From assembly GCA_039707465.1 (NCBI GenBank), contig CM077653.1, positions 7,501 through 71,500 on the forward strand: a stretch of DNA of 64,000 bases, in the 5' to 3' direction. The notes under the pieces are model-generated. The model ran no database searches and was not told the DNA's origin. It was given only the letters and a program-made list of their open reading frames with translations. Of this stretch, positions 10,469 to 19,500 are shown one piece after another. Numbering within the stretch: position 1 is the stretch's first letter; the number at the start of each line of letters is the position of its first letter. The position numbers were made by a program, and so were the translations under genes. This DNA is from Rhabdophis nuchalis (lineage: Eukaryota; Chordata; Lepidosauria; Squamata; Natricidae).

Positions 10469-12074
10469 CATTTATATCCCGCCCTTCTCCACAGAGGACC
10501 CAGGGCGGCGCACAGGAAATTTAAAAGACATACAAAATACAATAAATATAATTTAAAAAACTATTAAATAATCCTATCCTGCGCTAAAAACAAATTTTAA
10601 AAACCCAATTTAAAACTACCTAAAAGTCCCCATGGGAGGTTAGGCTAGGCCGGCTTGTTGAAACAAATATGTCTTAAGACATTGGTGGAAGAGGCAGAGG
10701 TCGGTGATGGTACGTAATTCAGGGGGTAGGTCATTCCAGAGGGCTGGACCCGCCACAGAGAAGGCTCTTCCCCTGGGTGTCGCCAGTCGGCATTGTCTGG
10801 CCGCCGGCACCCTGAGAAGGCCCTCTCTGTGGGAGCGTATCGGTCTAAGGGATGTATGGGGCAGGAGGCGGTCTCGCATATAACTAGGCGCCGAGCCATG
10901 GAGCGCTTTAAAGATAGTTGTCAAAACCTTGAAGCGCACTCGAAAGGCCACAGGAAGCCAATGCAGCTCGCGCAGGATCGGTGTTATGTGGGAGCATCTG
11001 GTGGCTCCCATAATCACCCGTGCGGCTGCGTTTTGGACTAGCTGTAGCTTTCGAGTGCACCTCAAGGGAAGCCCCATGTAGAGAGCATTACAGTAGTCGA
11101 GTCGGGACGTCACGAGAGCTTGAGTGACTGTGTGAAGGGCAGCCCGGTCCAGTAAGGGGCGCAATTGGTGCATAAGGCGTACCTGATGAAACGCCCCCCT
11201 GGCCACGGCCGCCACATGGTCCTCCAAGGACAGCCGGGAATCCAGGAGGACACACAAATTGCGCGCCCTCTCCACGGGGGCCAGTGTTTCGCCCCCAATG
11301 GCCAGAGTTGGAGTAATCTGGCTGAACCGGGGTGCCGGAAACCACAGCCACTCAGTCTTGGCAGGGTTGAGCTTGAGTTTGTTACCACCCATCCAGATCC
11401 GTACGGCTTCCAAACACCGGGACAGCACTTTGGCGGCATCGTTGGGGTGGTTTGGGGTGGATATGTACAGCTGAGTGTCATCAGCGTACAGGTGGTACTC
11501 CACCCCAAAACCACGGATGATCTCACCCAGCGGCTTCATATATGTGTTGAAAAGGAGGGGCGAGAGGATCGACCCCTGAGGAACCCCACATAAGAGAGGC
11601 CTCGAGGTCGACCTCTGCCCTCCCATCAACACATATTGCGACCGACCAGAGAGGTAGGACGAGAACCACCGCAGAACGGTGCCTCCCAGCCCCAACCCCC
11701 CCAGTCGGTGCAATAGGATACCATGGTCGATGGTATCAAAAGCCGCCGAGAGGTCTAATACGACTAGGATAGAGGAATAACCCCTATCCCGCGCCCTCCA
11801 GAGATCATCAACCAACGCGACCAATGCCTTCTGGGTGCTGTGACCGGGTCGGAAGCCGGACTGGCGCGGGTCTAGATAATCAACTTCCTCCAGGTGTCGC
11901 GGAAACTGTTGGGCTACCACACTCTCAACAACCTTCACCAAAAAGTGAAGGTTGGAGACCGGACGATAGTTCTCTAATAATGCTGGGTCCAGGGACGGCT
12001 TCTTGAGGAGGGGCCTCACTACCGCCTCTTTCAAGATGGCAGGTAAGGACCCCTCACTCAAAGATGCGTTGACA
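10351..12074 (-). mobile_element. L2 LINE, 5'-truncated, young, inserted in the satellite
   Basis: This minus-strand L2 copy ends at the left in a TTTA-repeat tail (10,351-10,470 on the plus strand) and the 3' UTR phrase CCGCCCTTCTCCACAGAGGA. It is truncated at the 5' side near 12,074. The target sequence ATGAATT occurs at both edges (10,344-10,350 and 12,075-12,081), and satellite sequence resumes on each side. Its open reading frame is intact, so this is one of the youngest insertions in the window. Confidence 0.92.
10640..12061 (-). CDS. L2 reverse transcriptase, intact frame, N-terminally truncated (473 aa)
   Basis: The frame encodes the reverse transcriptase and C-terminal part of an L2 non-LTR retrotransposon. 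This enzyme copies the element RNA at a nicked target site. Visible landmarks in order are [50 protein letters not shown] with the first catalytic Asp, [20 protein letters not shown], the catalytic [55 protein letters not shown] and [14 protein letters not shown]. The N-terminal endonuclease is absent because the copy is 5'-truncated, so it is not autonomous although its reverse transcriptase is uninterrupted. The start codon is simply the first Met in the surviving frame. Confidence 0.88.
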   Translation of the reverse strand: MSEGSLPAILKEAVVRPLLKKPSLDPALLENYRPVSNLHFLVKVVESVVAQQFPRHLEEVDYLDPRQSGFRPGHSTQKALVALVDDLWRARDRGYSSILVVLDLSAAFDTIDHGILLHRLGGLGLGGTVLRWFSSYLSGRSQYVLMGGQRSTSRPLLCGVPQGSILSPLLFNTYMKPLGEIIRGFGVEYHLYADDTQLYISTPNHPNDAAKVLSRCLEAVRIWMGGNKLKLNPAKTEWLWFPAPRFSQITPTLAIGGETLAPVERARNLCVLLDSRLSLEDHVAAVARGAFHQVRLMHQLRPLLDRAALHTVTQALVTSRLDYCNALYMGLPLRCTRKLQLVQNAAARVIMGATRCSHITPILRELHWLPVAFRVRFKVLTTIFKALHGSAPSYMRDRLLPHTSLRPIRSHREGLLRVPAARQCRLATPRGRAFSVAGPALWNDLPPELRTITDLCLFHQCLKTYLFQQAGLA

Positions 12075-12970
12075 ATGAATTAACAATGGGGGCCATCCCA
12101 ATATATTTTTTTATTTTATTTTTCTGCTTGCAGTACCGGCTATCCCCACAGGAGGGCAGATTTCTCTCACAGTGAATTAACAGTCCGGGCCCTCCCAAAA
12201 AAGATTTTTTTATTATTATTTTTCTGCCTGCAGTACCGGCTTTCCCCACAGGAGGGCAGATTTCCCTGCAGTTGAATTAACAATGGGGGGCCATACCAAT
12301 TTTTTTTTAATTTTATTATTCTGCCTGCAGTACCGGCTTTCCCCACAGGAGGGCAGAGTTCTCTCAAGGTGAATTAACAATGGGGGCCCTCCCAATAAAG
12401 ATTTTTTAAATTATTATTATTATTTCTGCCTGCAGTACCGGCTTTCCCAAAAGGAAGGCAGAGTTCTCACAGTGAATTAACAGTGGGGGCCATCCCAATA
12501 AAGATATTTTTTATTTTATTTTTCTGCCTGCAGTACCGGCTTTCCCCACAGGAGGGCAGATTTCTCTCACAGTGAATTAACAGTCCGGGCCCTCCCAAAA
12601 AAGAGTTGTTTATTATTATTTTTCTGCCTGCAGTACCGGCTCTACCCACAGGAGGGCAGATTCCGTTGCAGATGAATTAACAATGGGGGCCATACCTATT
12701 TATTTTTTTAAAATTTTATTATTCTGCCTGCATTACCGGCTTTCCCCACAGGAGGGCAGATTTCTCTCACGGTTAATTAACAGTGGTTGGCCATGCCAAT
12801 AAAGATATTTTTTAATTGTTATTTTTTCCGCCTGCAGTACCGGATTTCCTCACAGGACGGCAGATTTGCCTGCGGGTGAATTAGCAATGGTGGCCATCCC
12901 AATTTTTTTTTAAATTTATTTTATTGTTCTGCCTGCAGTTCCGGCTGTCCCCACAGGAGGGCAGATTTCT
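12075..12970 (+). repeat. Subtelomeric satellite, block 3a (plus orientation)
   Basis: About nine units continue the array interrupted by the L2 insertion, in the same orientation as block 2. Types A and B are again mixed. One unit (near 12,440) has CCCAAAAGGAAGGCAG and another (near 12,850) has CTCACAGGACGGCAG instead of the usual CCCCACAGGAGGGCAG. The last unit is cut after GGGCAGATTTCT at 12,970. Confidence 0.95.
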
Positions 12971-14031
12971 GCAGGCCAAAAAATAAAATTAAAAAAATCT
13001 TTTTTGGGATGGCCCTCATTGTTAATTCACCTCCAGGGAAATATGCCCTCCTGTGGGGAAAGCCGGTACTGCATGCAGAAAAATAATAATAATAAATATT
13101 TATTGGTAGGGCCCCGACTGTTAATTCACTGTGAGAGACATCTGCCCTCCTGTGGGGACAGCCGGTACTGCAGGCCAAAAAATAAAATTAACAAAATATA
13201 TATTGGGATGGCCCTCATTGTTAATTCACCTGCAGGGAAATCTGCCCTCCTGTGGGGAAAGCCGGTACTGCAGGCAGAAAAAATAACAATTAAAAAAATA
13301 TCTTTTTTGGCATGGCCCCGTTAATTCACCGTGAGAGAAATCTGCCCTCCTGTGGGGAAAGCCGGTACTGCAGGCAGAAAAATAATAATAATAATAATAA
13401 TAAAATCTTTTTTGGAGGGCCCCGACTCTTAATTCACTGAGAGAAATCTAACCTCCTGTGGGGAAAACTGGTACTGCAGGCAGAAAAATAAAATTAAAAA
13501 AATATATATTGGGATGGCCTCCATTGTTAATTCACCTGCAGCGAAATCTGCCCTCCTGTGGCGAAAGCTGGTACTGCAGGCAGAAAATTAATAATAATAA
13601 ATATTTATTGGTAGGGCCCTGACTGTTAATTCACTGTGAGAGAAATCTGCCCTCCTGTGGGGCTAGCCGGAACTGCAGGCAGAACAATAAAATTAAAAAA
13701 AATATATTGGGATGGCCCCCATTGCTAATTCACCCGCAGGCAAATCTGCCCTCCTGTGGGGAAAGCCGGTACTCCAGGCAGAAAAATAAAAATTTAAAAA
13801 TATATATTGGGATGGCCCCCATTGTTAATTCACCTGCATGGAAATCTGCCCTCTTGTGGGGAAAACCGGTACTGCAGCCATTAAAATAATAATAATAAAG
13901 AAATCTTTATTTGGAGGGCCCCCACTGTTAATTCACCGTGAGAGAAATCTGTCATCTTGTGGGGAAAGCCGGTACTGCAGGTAGGAACAGAAAAACCTTT
14001 TTATTGGGATGGCTGTAGTTTTAATTCACCG
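12971..14031 (-). repeat. Subtelomeric satellite, block 3b (inverted)
   Basis: From 12,971 the same satellite runs in the opposite direction, e.g. TTAATTCACCTGCAGGGAAA, CTGCCCTCCTGTGGGGAAAG, CCGGTACTGCAGGCAGAA. About ten units follow, with types A and B again roughly alternating. The outermost unit near 14,000 carries GGATGGCTGTAGTTTTAATT, the mirror image of the distinctive first unit of block 2 near 9440. Confidence 0.95.
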
Positions 14032-14165
14032 GAGATTTTTTATTTTTATTTTTCTGCCTGCAGTACCGGACTGGGTCCTTTTGTAGGAGATAGGTGTGGG
14101 ATATAATAAAATCTAAATCTAAAATCTAAATCTTTCCCCACAGGAGGGCAGGTTTCTCAGGATGG
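14032..14165 (+). repeat. Single plus-orientation satellite unit split by an L2 3' tail
   Basis: After the inverted block one unit is back in plus orientation. TTTCTGCCTGCAGTACCGG is separated from CTTTCCCCACAGGAGGGCAG by about 65 bp of foreign sequence. Confidence 0.85.
14069..14133 (+). mobile_element. Very short L2-type 3' tail (CTGGGTCC...TATAATAAAAT)
   Basis: CTGGGTCCTTTTGTAGGAGA, GTGGGATATAATAAAATC and an ATCTAAA-repeat tail match the terminal 3' UTR of the L2 family, as at 39.97 and 50.71 kb. It interrupts a satellite unit between CCGG and CTTTCCCC with no visible target duplication. Confidence 0.7.
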
Positions 14166-14778
14166 AATTTCATGGTTAAAAATGGTATTTCTTGCTCTTT
14201 CTAAAAATCGAGTTTTCTCACCCAGAAGAGGTACTAAATTCCCATTGCGTTTCCTTGGGCCCCTTTCGCGACAGGTAGACCTGGTAGCCTGCTTCTGCCT
14301 GCCCTCCGACCCACCCAGGGACTGCCTGTTGGTCCTGAACCCCCAGTCCGATTGCTATTTCATTGGCCCCCGTGTGTCAGCACTCCAATTAATGCACCCG
14401 TGGAAAGCACAACTCCAAGACGGATAGATTCCTCAAAAGGTTTATTGGATGCATCCTATTGGCACAAATGGTGAAAACCGACTCTGAAAGTTCCTCCGTT
14501 TTCAGCTAACGTAAAGTGAAAAGTCATCAGTCGCATTGTCCGATCGAGGTGCCAGCCGTCTGCTGGGTTGCTCCGCTCCCCTTTTTTACTCCGCTTTTGA
14601 CTGTAAAGCCCCAGCTATGTATTCCCACCCACCCTCATCCGTTTTTCTGCCCTGTGGCAACCATGAAGCCTGCAAGGTGGCCTCAGCCAGGATCGCTTCA
14701 GGGTTGACACTGCCTATGGTCCAGATGGATACGTCCTGCCATACCTGAAGCTCGTGCTTCTAACCCTCACAATTCGAC
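14166..14778. other. Intergenic sequence with a fragment of the 17.3-18.3 kb tandem repeat
   Basis: 14,166-14,245 (GGAATTTCATGGTTAAAAATGG, CACCCAGAAGAGG) is a diverged unit of the tandem repeat at 17.3-18.3 kb. The rest shows no recognised gene or transposon. Confidence 0.6.
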
Positions 14779-15011
14779 CAGGGGTGGCATTCGACCGGTT
14801 CGGGCGAACGTGCAGCTGGGAGCTACAGGGAGAGAGTGAGCCTGCCCGCCCCTACGCTACACCTACCTTTATCTTCTCAGCTGAGTCGTGCGGCAGAGTG
14901 GATTGCCGTGCCTCAACTGTTTTCCTTCCCGAGCAGCGTCCCAAAAGGTAAGTATTCTCTAAATTGTGCATGCGCTGAGTTGGTTGTTAAACCGGTAGGA
15001 TGCCACCCCTG
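14779..15011. mobile_element. hAT-type MITE (CAGGGGTGGCATTC...ACCCCTG)
   Basis: The ends are inverted repeats: CAGGGGTGGCATTCGACCGG at the left, and at the right ACCGGTAGGATGCCACCCCT followed by G. The form CAGTGGTGGGATTCA...ACCGGTT is a common squamate MITE. The 8-bp flanks do not match clearly, so the target duplication has decayed. Confidence 0.65.
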
Positions 15012-15410
15012 ATCCGCTCTGCTTCTGCCCTCAGGAACGTTCTGCCAAAGTCCAATTGAATCCTTTCACCGTCGAAGGAGTCTCTGGCCAACCAGGCCCA
15101 CGCACTCTTTCAGTGCTCGAGGGACTTGGGGTGCATTAGCCCCTTTTCTCTGTCCTGAGCGAGTAAAAGGGCCCCTGCGGTTCTTTCCCTAGTTCAACTA
15201 CATTGCTATCCTTTGGAAGGAATTTTACATCTGCAAGAAAAATGGGGGGCGGAGAGGAAACGCTGCAAATCCATTCTACGGGGCATTTCCAATTCGACAA
15301 TACTGTTTTCTGGTCCTAAATGGAAGAAATCTTTACTTCATATGAATTATTTTCTCTTTTTCTTGGTTGTCCGGTCCCGGATGTCGTATCTGCCATACGT
15401 TTCGCTCGGG

Positions 15411-15591
15411 CTAGGTCAGCGTTTGCGGATCAAAAATGTCCCAGCTATCCTTCCAATGTAGGGCCTGCAACTCGGATTTCGAAAGTGCTGGTTCTCCGTA
15501 GGTGAGAGGGCGGAAGGTGTGGTACGTCAGGTAGACGGAAGACATCCAGGCTGCCACCAAAGCGCCGTGCATGCTCTTGTAAAGCCTGGAT
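15411..15591 (-). CDS. POMT1: POMT1 fragment, last exon
   Basis: 181 bp, acceptor TTGGACAG. It reads SMHGALVAAWMSSVYLTYHT then FRPLTYGEPALSKSELQALH and WKDSWDIF before the stop at 15,411-15,413. This is the C-terminus of POMT1 (RPLTYG and ALRWKDSWDI are hallmark phrases). Confidence 0.85.
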
Positions 15592-15634
15592 CTGTCCAAC
15601 AGAGAGACAAGCGTAATAAAAGGAGGATGAGACT

Positions 15635-16030
15635 CAAAAAGAATGCAGAGAAGAGCAACCGAGATTATTCGGGGGGCTAAAACAGCCCCTCTTTTATTCC
15701 CTATGGGAGGGGCCGTTCATCGGCCACCTGTGGCCTTACTTCCAAGTTCACCCCGTTCTCTAACTGTTCCCTTCTCCTGGCAGCTGTGTGTGCCCACATC
15801 GGGAACAGGCTCCAGCTGTTCTTCTGCCTCACTGATGTCTGACTCCAAAGGCAGCTGATAACTGTCACACGGCCCTGGTCCTCTCTCTGCCTCTGACACA
15901 GAGCCCTCCTCAGAGCCTTCCCCAGACTCCAGGACTGGGCCGGGTTCCTCCCTGACCTCCTCGCTGTCTAAGTCTGCCACCAATTCCGCTGGCGGGCTGG
16001 ACTAGAAGACCTCTCAGGCCCCTTTCAGGA
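15635..16030. mobile_element. CR1 scrap split by an LTR-like insertion
   Basis: AGAATGCAGAGAAGAGCAAC at 15,640 and GGCTGGACTAGAAGACCTCT at 15,993 are the middle and the end of a plus-strand CR1. Between them (about 15,690-15,990) lies sequence that on the minus strand is rich in Glu/Asp codons and ends in GGGAATAAAAGAGGGG, a TATA-like context. It may be a fragment of an LTR. The block sits where a POMT1 exon should be. Confidence 0.45.
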
Positions 16031-16158
16031 TTAAAGCCAATTTTTTCTCCCCCCCGGAGAAGAAGACCTCAAAGGCTTCAACCCTCTGCAACAGGTCTAG
16101 GACGACCCAATTAAGGGGTCTGGAATGGAAGATCAAGATGGGGTTGGAGATCCCAAAC

Positions 16159-16285
16159 TTTCGGGAATATCCCGGATAATCCGCCGCTGCCAGAGCAGGT
16201 ACCCCAGGAACAAAACCACGTAGACGATGGTGGCTACGTTGGCCGATGTCCAGTTGACGAGGTTGCCCAGGAGGTGAATATGAGC
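16159..16285 (-). CDS. POMT1: POMT1 fragment, exon C (membrane segment)
   Basis: 127 bp, acceptor GGCCAG. It reads AHIHLLGNLVNWTSANVATI then VYVVLFLGYLLWQRR, a transmembrane helix followed by basic residues as in POMT1. The donor AAA|GTTTGG is weak, and no following exon in phase is found. Confidence 0.8.
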
Positions 16286-16643
16286 CTGGCCGAGAAAGAT
16301 CGAGAAGATGCCTTGAGTTGTGTTTTGCGACTTTCTGACAAGTCAAGTCCACAGAGAAGCCACCTTCACTTTAACAGCTGTGTTACTAACTGAACAACAG
16401 CAGTGATTTGTTCAGTGGTAAGATAAGTCTCAAAATGAGGCAAAGCTCACTTCACAAATGCCTTGCTTAGCAGCGGAAATTTTGGCCTCAGTTATGCTTG
16501 TTAATTTTAGGCCTGTACGCCTAAAAAGGCAGCAGGATAAGGATTGCTGAAATTCTCTCTGGGAAAAAGAGACCTGGAGATTGCCCACATGTATTCTAGA
16601 AAACATGATTTCTAAAGCCCACGTACAAATCCAGTAAAATCAC

Positions 16644-16757
16644 CCCTGAGCTGGAATGGAACCAGTAAGCAATGTTGGTCTCCAGGGTGATCCAGTCGAA
16701 GGGAGAGGAGCTGTATTTATGTTCCGTGTCCTCGTTTTTCAGGGTAAGGATCTTCCA
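16644..16757 (-). CDS. POMT1: POMT1 fragment, exon B
   Basis: 114 bp, 38 codons, acceptor TTCTAG, donor GGG|GTGATT. It reads [20 protein letters not shown] then [15 protein letters not shown], the conserved luminal loop of POMT1. Phase 0 at both ends. Confidence 0.85.
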
Positions 16758-17192
16758 CTAGAACGAAACACAAGAATTGGGAATTCCGGATATCAATGCA
16801 AGCTACGAGTGATGCAGTTCCTAATTCAAAATGTCGCTTGAAGTCTACAACCCTCAAGTTGTGAAACCGGCTGACAGGATTTACACAACACGCTTAACGT
16901 TCTGGTGTATTTAGGGGCTGTAGCTTGGGTGTCCGCTCTGCCTGGTTCGGCTTGGCGCCTCACCGGCATCCTGTCATCAAGAGCTGGAAGGGAGGGAAAG
17001 GATGGGAGGGCAATAAAGCTCTGTGCATGTGTGATGGGAAATTGGAAGTGGAGGGGGATTGACAAAAAATCAGTAAATGGAACTTCAATGCCCAGAATTC
17101 CCTGGACAAGCACGGCTGCTGCTGAGAATTCTGGGCAATGATGTCCACCCTGTGACTTTATCGTAGGCTAACTTACTGTCCCTTTCTCTCAC

Positions 17193-17290
17193 CTGCAGTT
17201 CGGTGAACTTGGCAACAAAGGTGAGATCCTGGCTGATGTTGATCTGAGTGGGCAGATGCAATTCCACCTCTCTCTCCTTCTGCTCATGGC
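17193..17290 (-). CDS. POMT1: POMT1 fragment, exon A
   Basis: 98 bp, acceptor TTTTGCAG, donor CAG|GTGAGA. Two leading bases complete a split codon, then HEQKEREVELHLPTQ and ISQDLTFVAKFTELQ match the POMT1 segment after the MIR domains. It ends in phase 0. Confidence 0.85.
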
Positions 17291-17344
17291 CTGCAAAAGA
17301 TTAAAACAAGAGAGAGGTAAAACAACAGGTTAGTTGGCACCAAA

Positions 17345-18330
17345 ACTCTTGACCCCGCGGTCAGAAAAAGGGATGCTTTGGAGGCCAAATTTTTTTTGAG
17401 CCCAAATTGAAAAAACCTTGAGGGGACTTGATTCGGGGTGGAATTTCGTGCTTAAAAATGGTATTTCTTGCTGTTTTTAAAATTAATCTTTTTGCACCCA
17501 GAGGAGGAAAAATCAGAAAAATGGGTGCTTCGGAGGCAAAAAACATTTTGAGCCCAAATTGAAAAACCCATGAGCGGACTTGATTCGGGGTGGAATTTCA
17601 TGCTGAAAAAATGGTATTGTCAGCATTCCACATATCATCCAGAAATAAATCAGAGTCCAAGGCAGAGCTATCCTTAAACTTCCAATTTAGTAAGACAGAC
17701 ATGTTGGTACATCTGTGGCAATCCTGAATTTGAAAGCTTCCTGGGATTCTCACTCAGGTGAAAGTTCATGATCTTGTCCCCGCACCCATAATCCGTCACA
17801 TGGTCCAATCTTGGAGACAAAAGATGACCTTGGGCTTCTAGAAAGTAATTTTTTATTTTGAAAACAAACACATTCTACTCCTTCCTATTTCCCCCTCCCA
17901 ATTGCCCACTAATGAAACAGCAGAACATAAGAGAAAGTATGGCAGGCCAAAGATCCTAAAAGGAATATGACTGCAGGCCTGACAGGTATTTCTTGCTGTT
18001 TTTAAAAATCAAGCTTTTTGCACCCAGAGGAGGAAAACTCCTGACCCCGTGGTCAGAAAAATGGGTGCTTTGGAGGCCAATTTTTTTTTTAGCCCAAATT
18101 AAAAACCTGTGAGGGTACTTGATTCGTGGTGGAATTTCATGCTCAAAAATGATATTTCTTGTTGTTTTTAAAAATCAAGCTTTTTGCACCCAGAGGAGGA
18201 AAATTCCTTGACCCCACCGTCAGAAAAATGCTATTTTTTGCTGTTTTTAAAAATCGACCGTTTTGCACCCAGAAGAGGAAAAATCCTGATCCCTCATTTT
18301 CAGCAATATGGGGAAAGAAAATTAAATCCT
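17345..18330 (+). repeat. Tandem repeat of about 150 bp units, interrupted by a solo LTR
   Basis: Units share GGTGGAATTTCATGC, AAAAATGGTATTTCTTGCTG, TTTTTAAAAATCAAGC, TTTTGCACCCAGAGGAGGAA, CAGAAAAATGGGTGCTTTGG, GAGCCCAAATTGAAAAACC and GGACTTGATTCG. At least four partial or complete units are visible at 17,345-17,617 and 17,985-18,330. A stray unit lies at 14.17 kb. No coding potential is seen. Confidence 0.8.
17618..17984 (-). mobile_element. Solo LTR (367 bp) with 5-bp target duplication
   Basis: The element begins TGTCAGCATTCC and ends GCAGGCCTGACA, giving TGTCAG/CTGACA inverted termini with TG...CA ends. It is flanked by the direct repeat GGTAT at 17,613-17,617 and 17,985-17,989. On the minus strand it has a TATA-like TCAAAATAAAAAATT about the middle. 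No internal retroviral or Gypsy coding sequence is attached, so it is a recombined single LTR. Confidence 0.85.
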
Positions 18331-18339
18331 GCTTGAAAA

Positions 18340-19290
18340 GCCTTAAACCGAGTTAATCTATTATGGCCTATTAATAATAACAATAAGGTTTTAAAAATAA
18401 AGAATAACCTTATAATTCCAATTTAAGTTTCTTTTGGTGGCTGCTATTCCTTCTTTGACCACAGTGTGGAACTATTTTCCATTACCAGTGTCTGCAGAGC
18501 AGGCACAATGGAAAGAATCCTTTTGCAAAAGCCTTAAACCAAGTTAAACAGGCCTATACTAGCTTCAATAGATAATCTTAAAATTATTTCTTTTGGTAGC
18601 TTCTATACCTGCTTTGATTCTTGCAACGTAGTCATTCAAAAGCATGTAAAAAGAAAAGTCGAAAAATAGAAACCACCTTTGGTGGGAAGGTAACAGCGTT
18701 ACATGCGCCTTCGGTGTTGAGTCATGCCGGCCACATGACCACGGAGACGTCTTCGGACAGTGCTGGCTCTTCGGCTTTGAAACAGAGATGAGCACCACCC
18801 CCTAGAGTCAGGAATGACTAGCACATATGCGCAAGGGGAATCTTTATCTTTACCTTCTACCTGCTTTGACAACAGTATGGCAGTTTTCTGTCTCTTAGCA
18901 TTAGCACATCATAGATCTTTTTAACTCGGTTTAAGGCTTTTGAAGCAGAATTCCTTCTCCTGTTCCTGTTGTGCAGCTCGTGGGACTTATGTTGCACAAT
19001 TAATATTAATAGGAAGAGGTTGGGGGGAGGGGGGGGAGAAACTGTTTGTAATCTTTATAAAATCTTCTAATTAAAAAAAAAAAGGTTTTTGTGTGATTGC
19101 TATTTCTGCTTTGACCACAGGATGGCACTGTTTTCTGTCCCTTAGCAACAGTATCAAAGCTATAGCAGGCCTTTTTAAGTTTAAATCTTTTGAGGCAGGA
19201 TTCCTTCTTCTGTGCCTGTCTTGCAGCAAATGGGCCTCCTGTTGCCCAATTAATATTAATAATGAGGCGTTTAATAACAGATACAGGATA
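18340..19290. repeat. Cluster of a local dispersed repeat in both orientations
   Basis: GGTTTAAGGCTTTTGAAGC at about 18,930 and a diverged copy near 19,170 are followed by GATTCCTTCTTCTGTGCCTG-like sequence and AATTAATATTAATA. The inverted form GCCTTAAACCGAGTTAA occurs at about 18,340 and 18,530. Neighbouring phrases such as TTTGACCACAGTGTGG also recur. The family is not recognised. A SINE lies within the cluster. Confidence 0.5.
18655..18856 (+). mobile_element. Sauria-type SINE with Bov-B-like tail
   Basis: Contains GGTGGGAAGGTAACAGCGTT, GTCATGCCGGCCACATGACC, GGAGACGTCTTCGGACAG, CTTCGGCTTTGAAACAGAGA and GACTAGCACATATGCGC. It ends GGGGAATCTTTATCTTTACC. This is the widespread squamate SINE body with a LINE-derived tail. 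The 5' part is shortened. Confidence 0.8.
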
Positions 19291-19324
19291 ATAAACTTAC
19301 AATCCCATTAAAAAAAATCCTACC

Positions 19325-19500
19325 ATATCGAGGTCTCTGCGAAAGGCGGATGGGGGATGACTAAGAAGGATGGACAGGAAGTTGGCCATCTTGGAAAGGT
19401 CGCTGCCAAAGGAAGTTGGGGGAATAATTAAGGCGGTTAGACAGGAAGTAATCCATGATGGGAAGGTCATTTTTCTACAGGCAATGAGGGACAGGAAGAC
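19325..19500 (+). repeat. Two-unit tandem duplication of about 75 bp
   Basis: GGTCTCTGCGAAAGGCGGAT...GACAGGAAGTTGGCCATCTT and GGTCGCTGCCAAAGGAAGTT...GACAGGAAGTAATCCATGAT are two diverged copies in tandem. Function unknown. Confidence 0.55.

Larger units (their letters stand above)
15411..17290 (-). pseudogene. POMT1: POMT1 3'-end fragment, internal exon missing
   Basis: Four minus-strand exons encode the C-terminal third of protein O-mannosyltransferase 1. POMT1 is a multi-pass endoplasmic reticulum enzyme that, with POMT2, adds O-mannose to alpha-dystroglycan. In transcript order they are 17,290-17,193, 16,757-16,644, 16,285-16,159 and 15,591-15,411. The first three have matching phases and the last ends in a stop. 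The exon or exons that should supply the luminal and membrane segment around the PFFLMEK motif are not found between 16,159 and 15,591. That interval holds CR1 and LTR-like sequence, and the phases there do not join. No upstream POMT1 exons (MIR domains, N-terminal membrane helices) are found before the CEP164 promoter. The simplest reading is a truncated, decayed or duplicated copy. A misassembly cannot be excluded. Confidence 0.8.

Noticed and set aside
9390..14165. Satellite units read as a CRISPR or as a gene family
   Set aside because: Units have no unique spacers, and the open frames within them are short and shift at each spacer.
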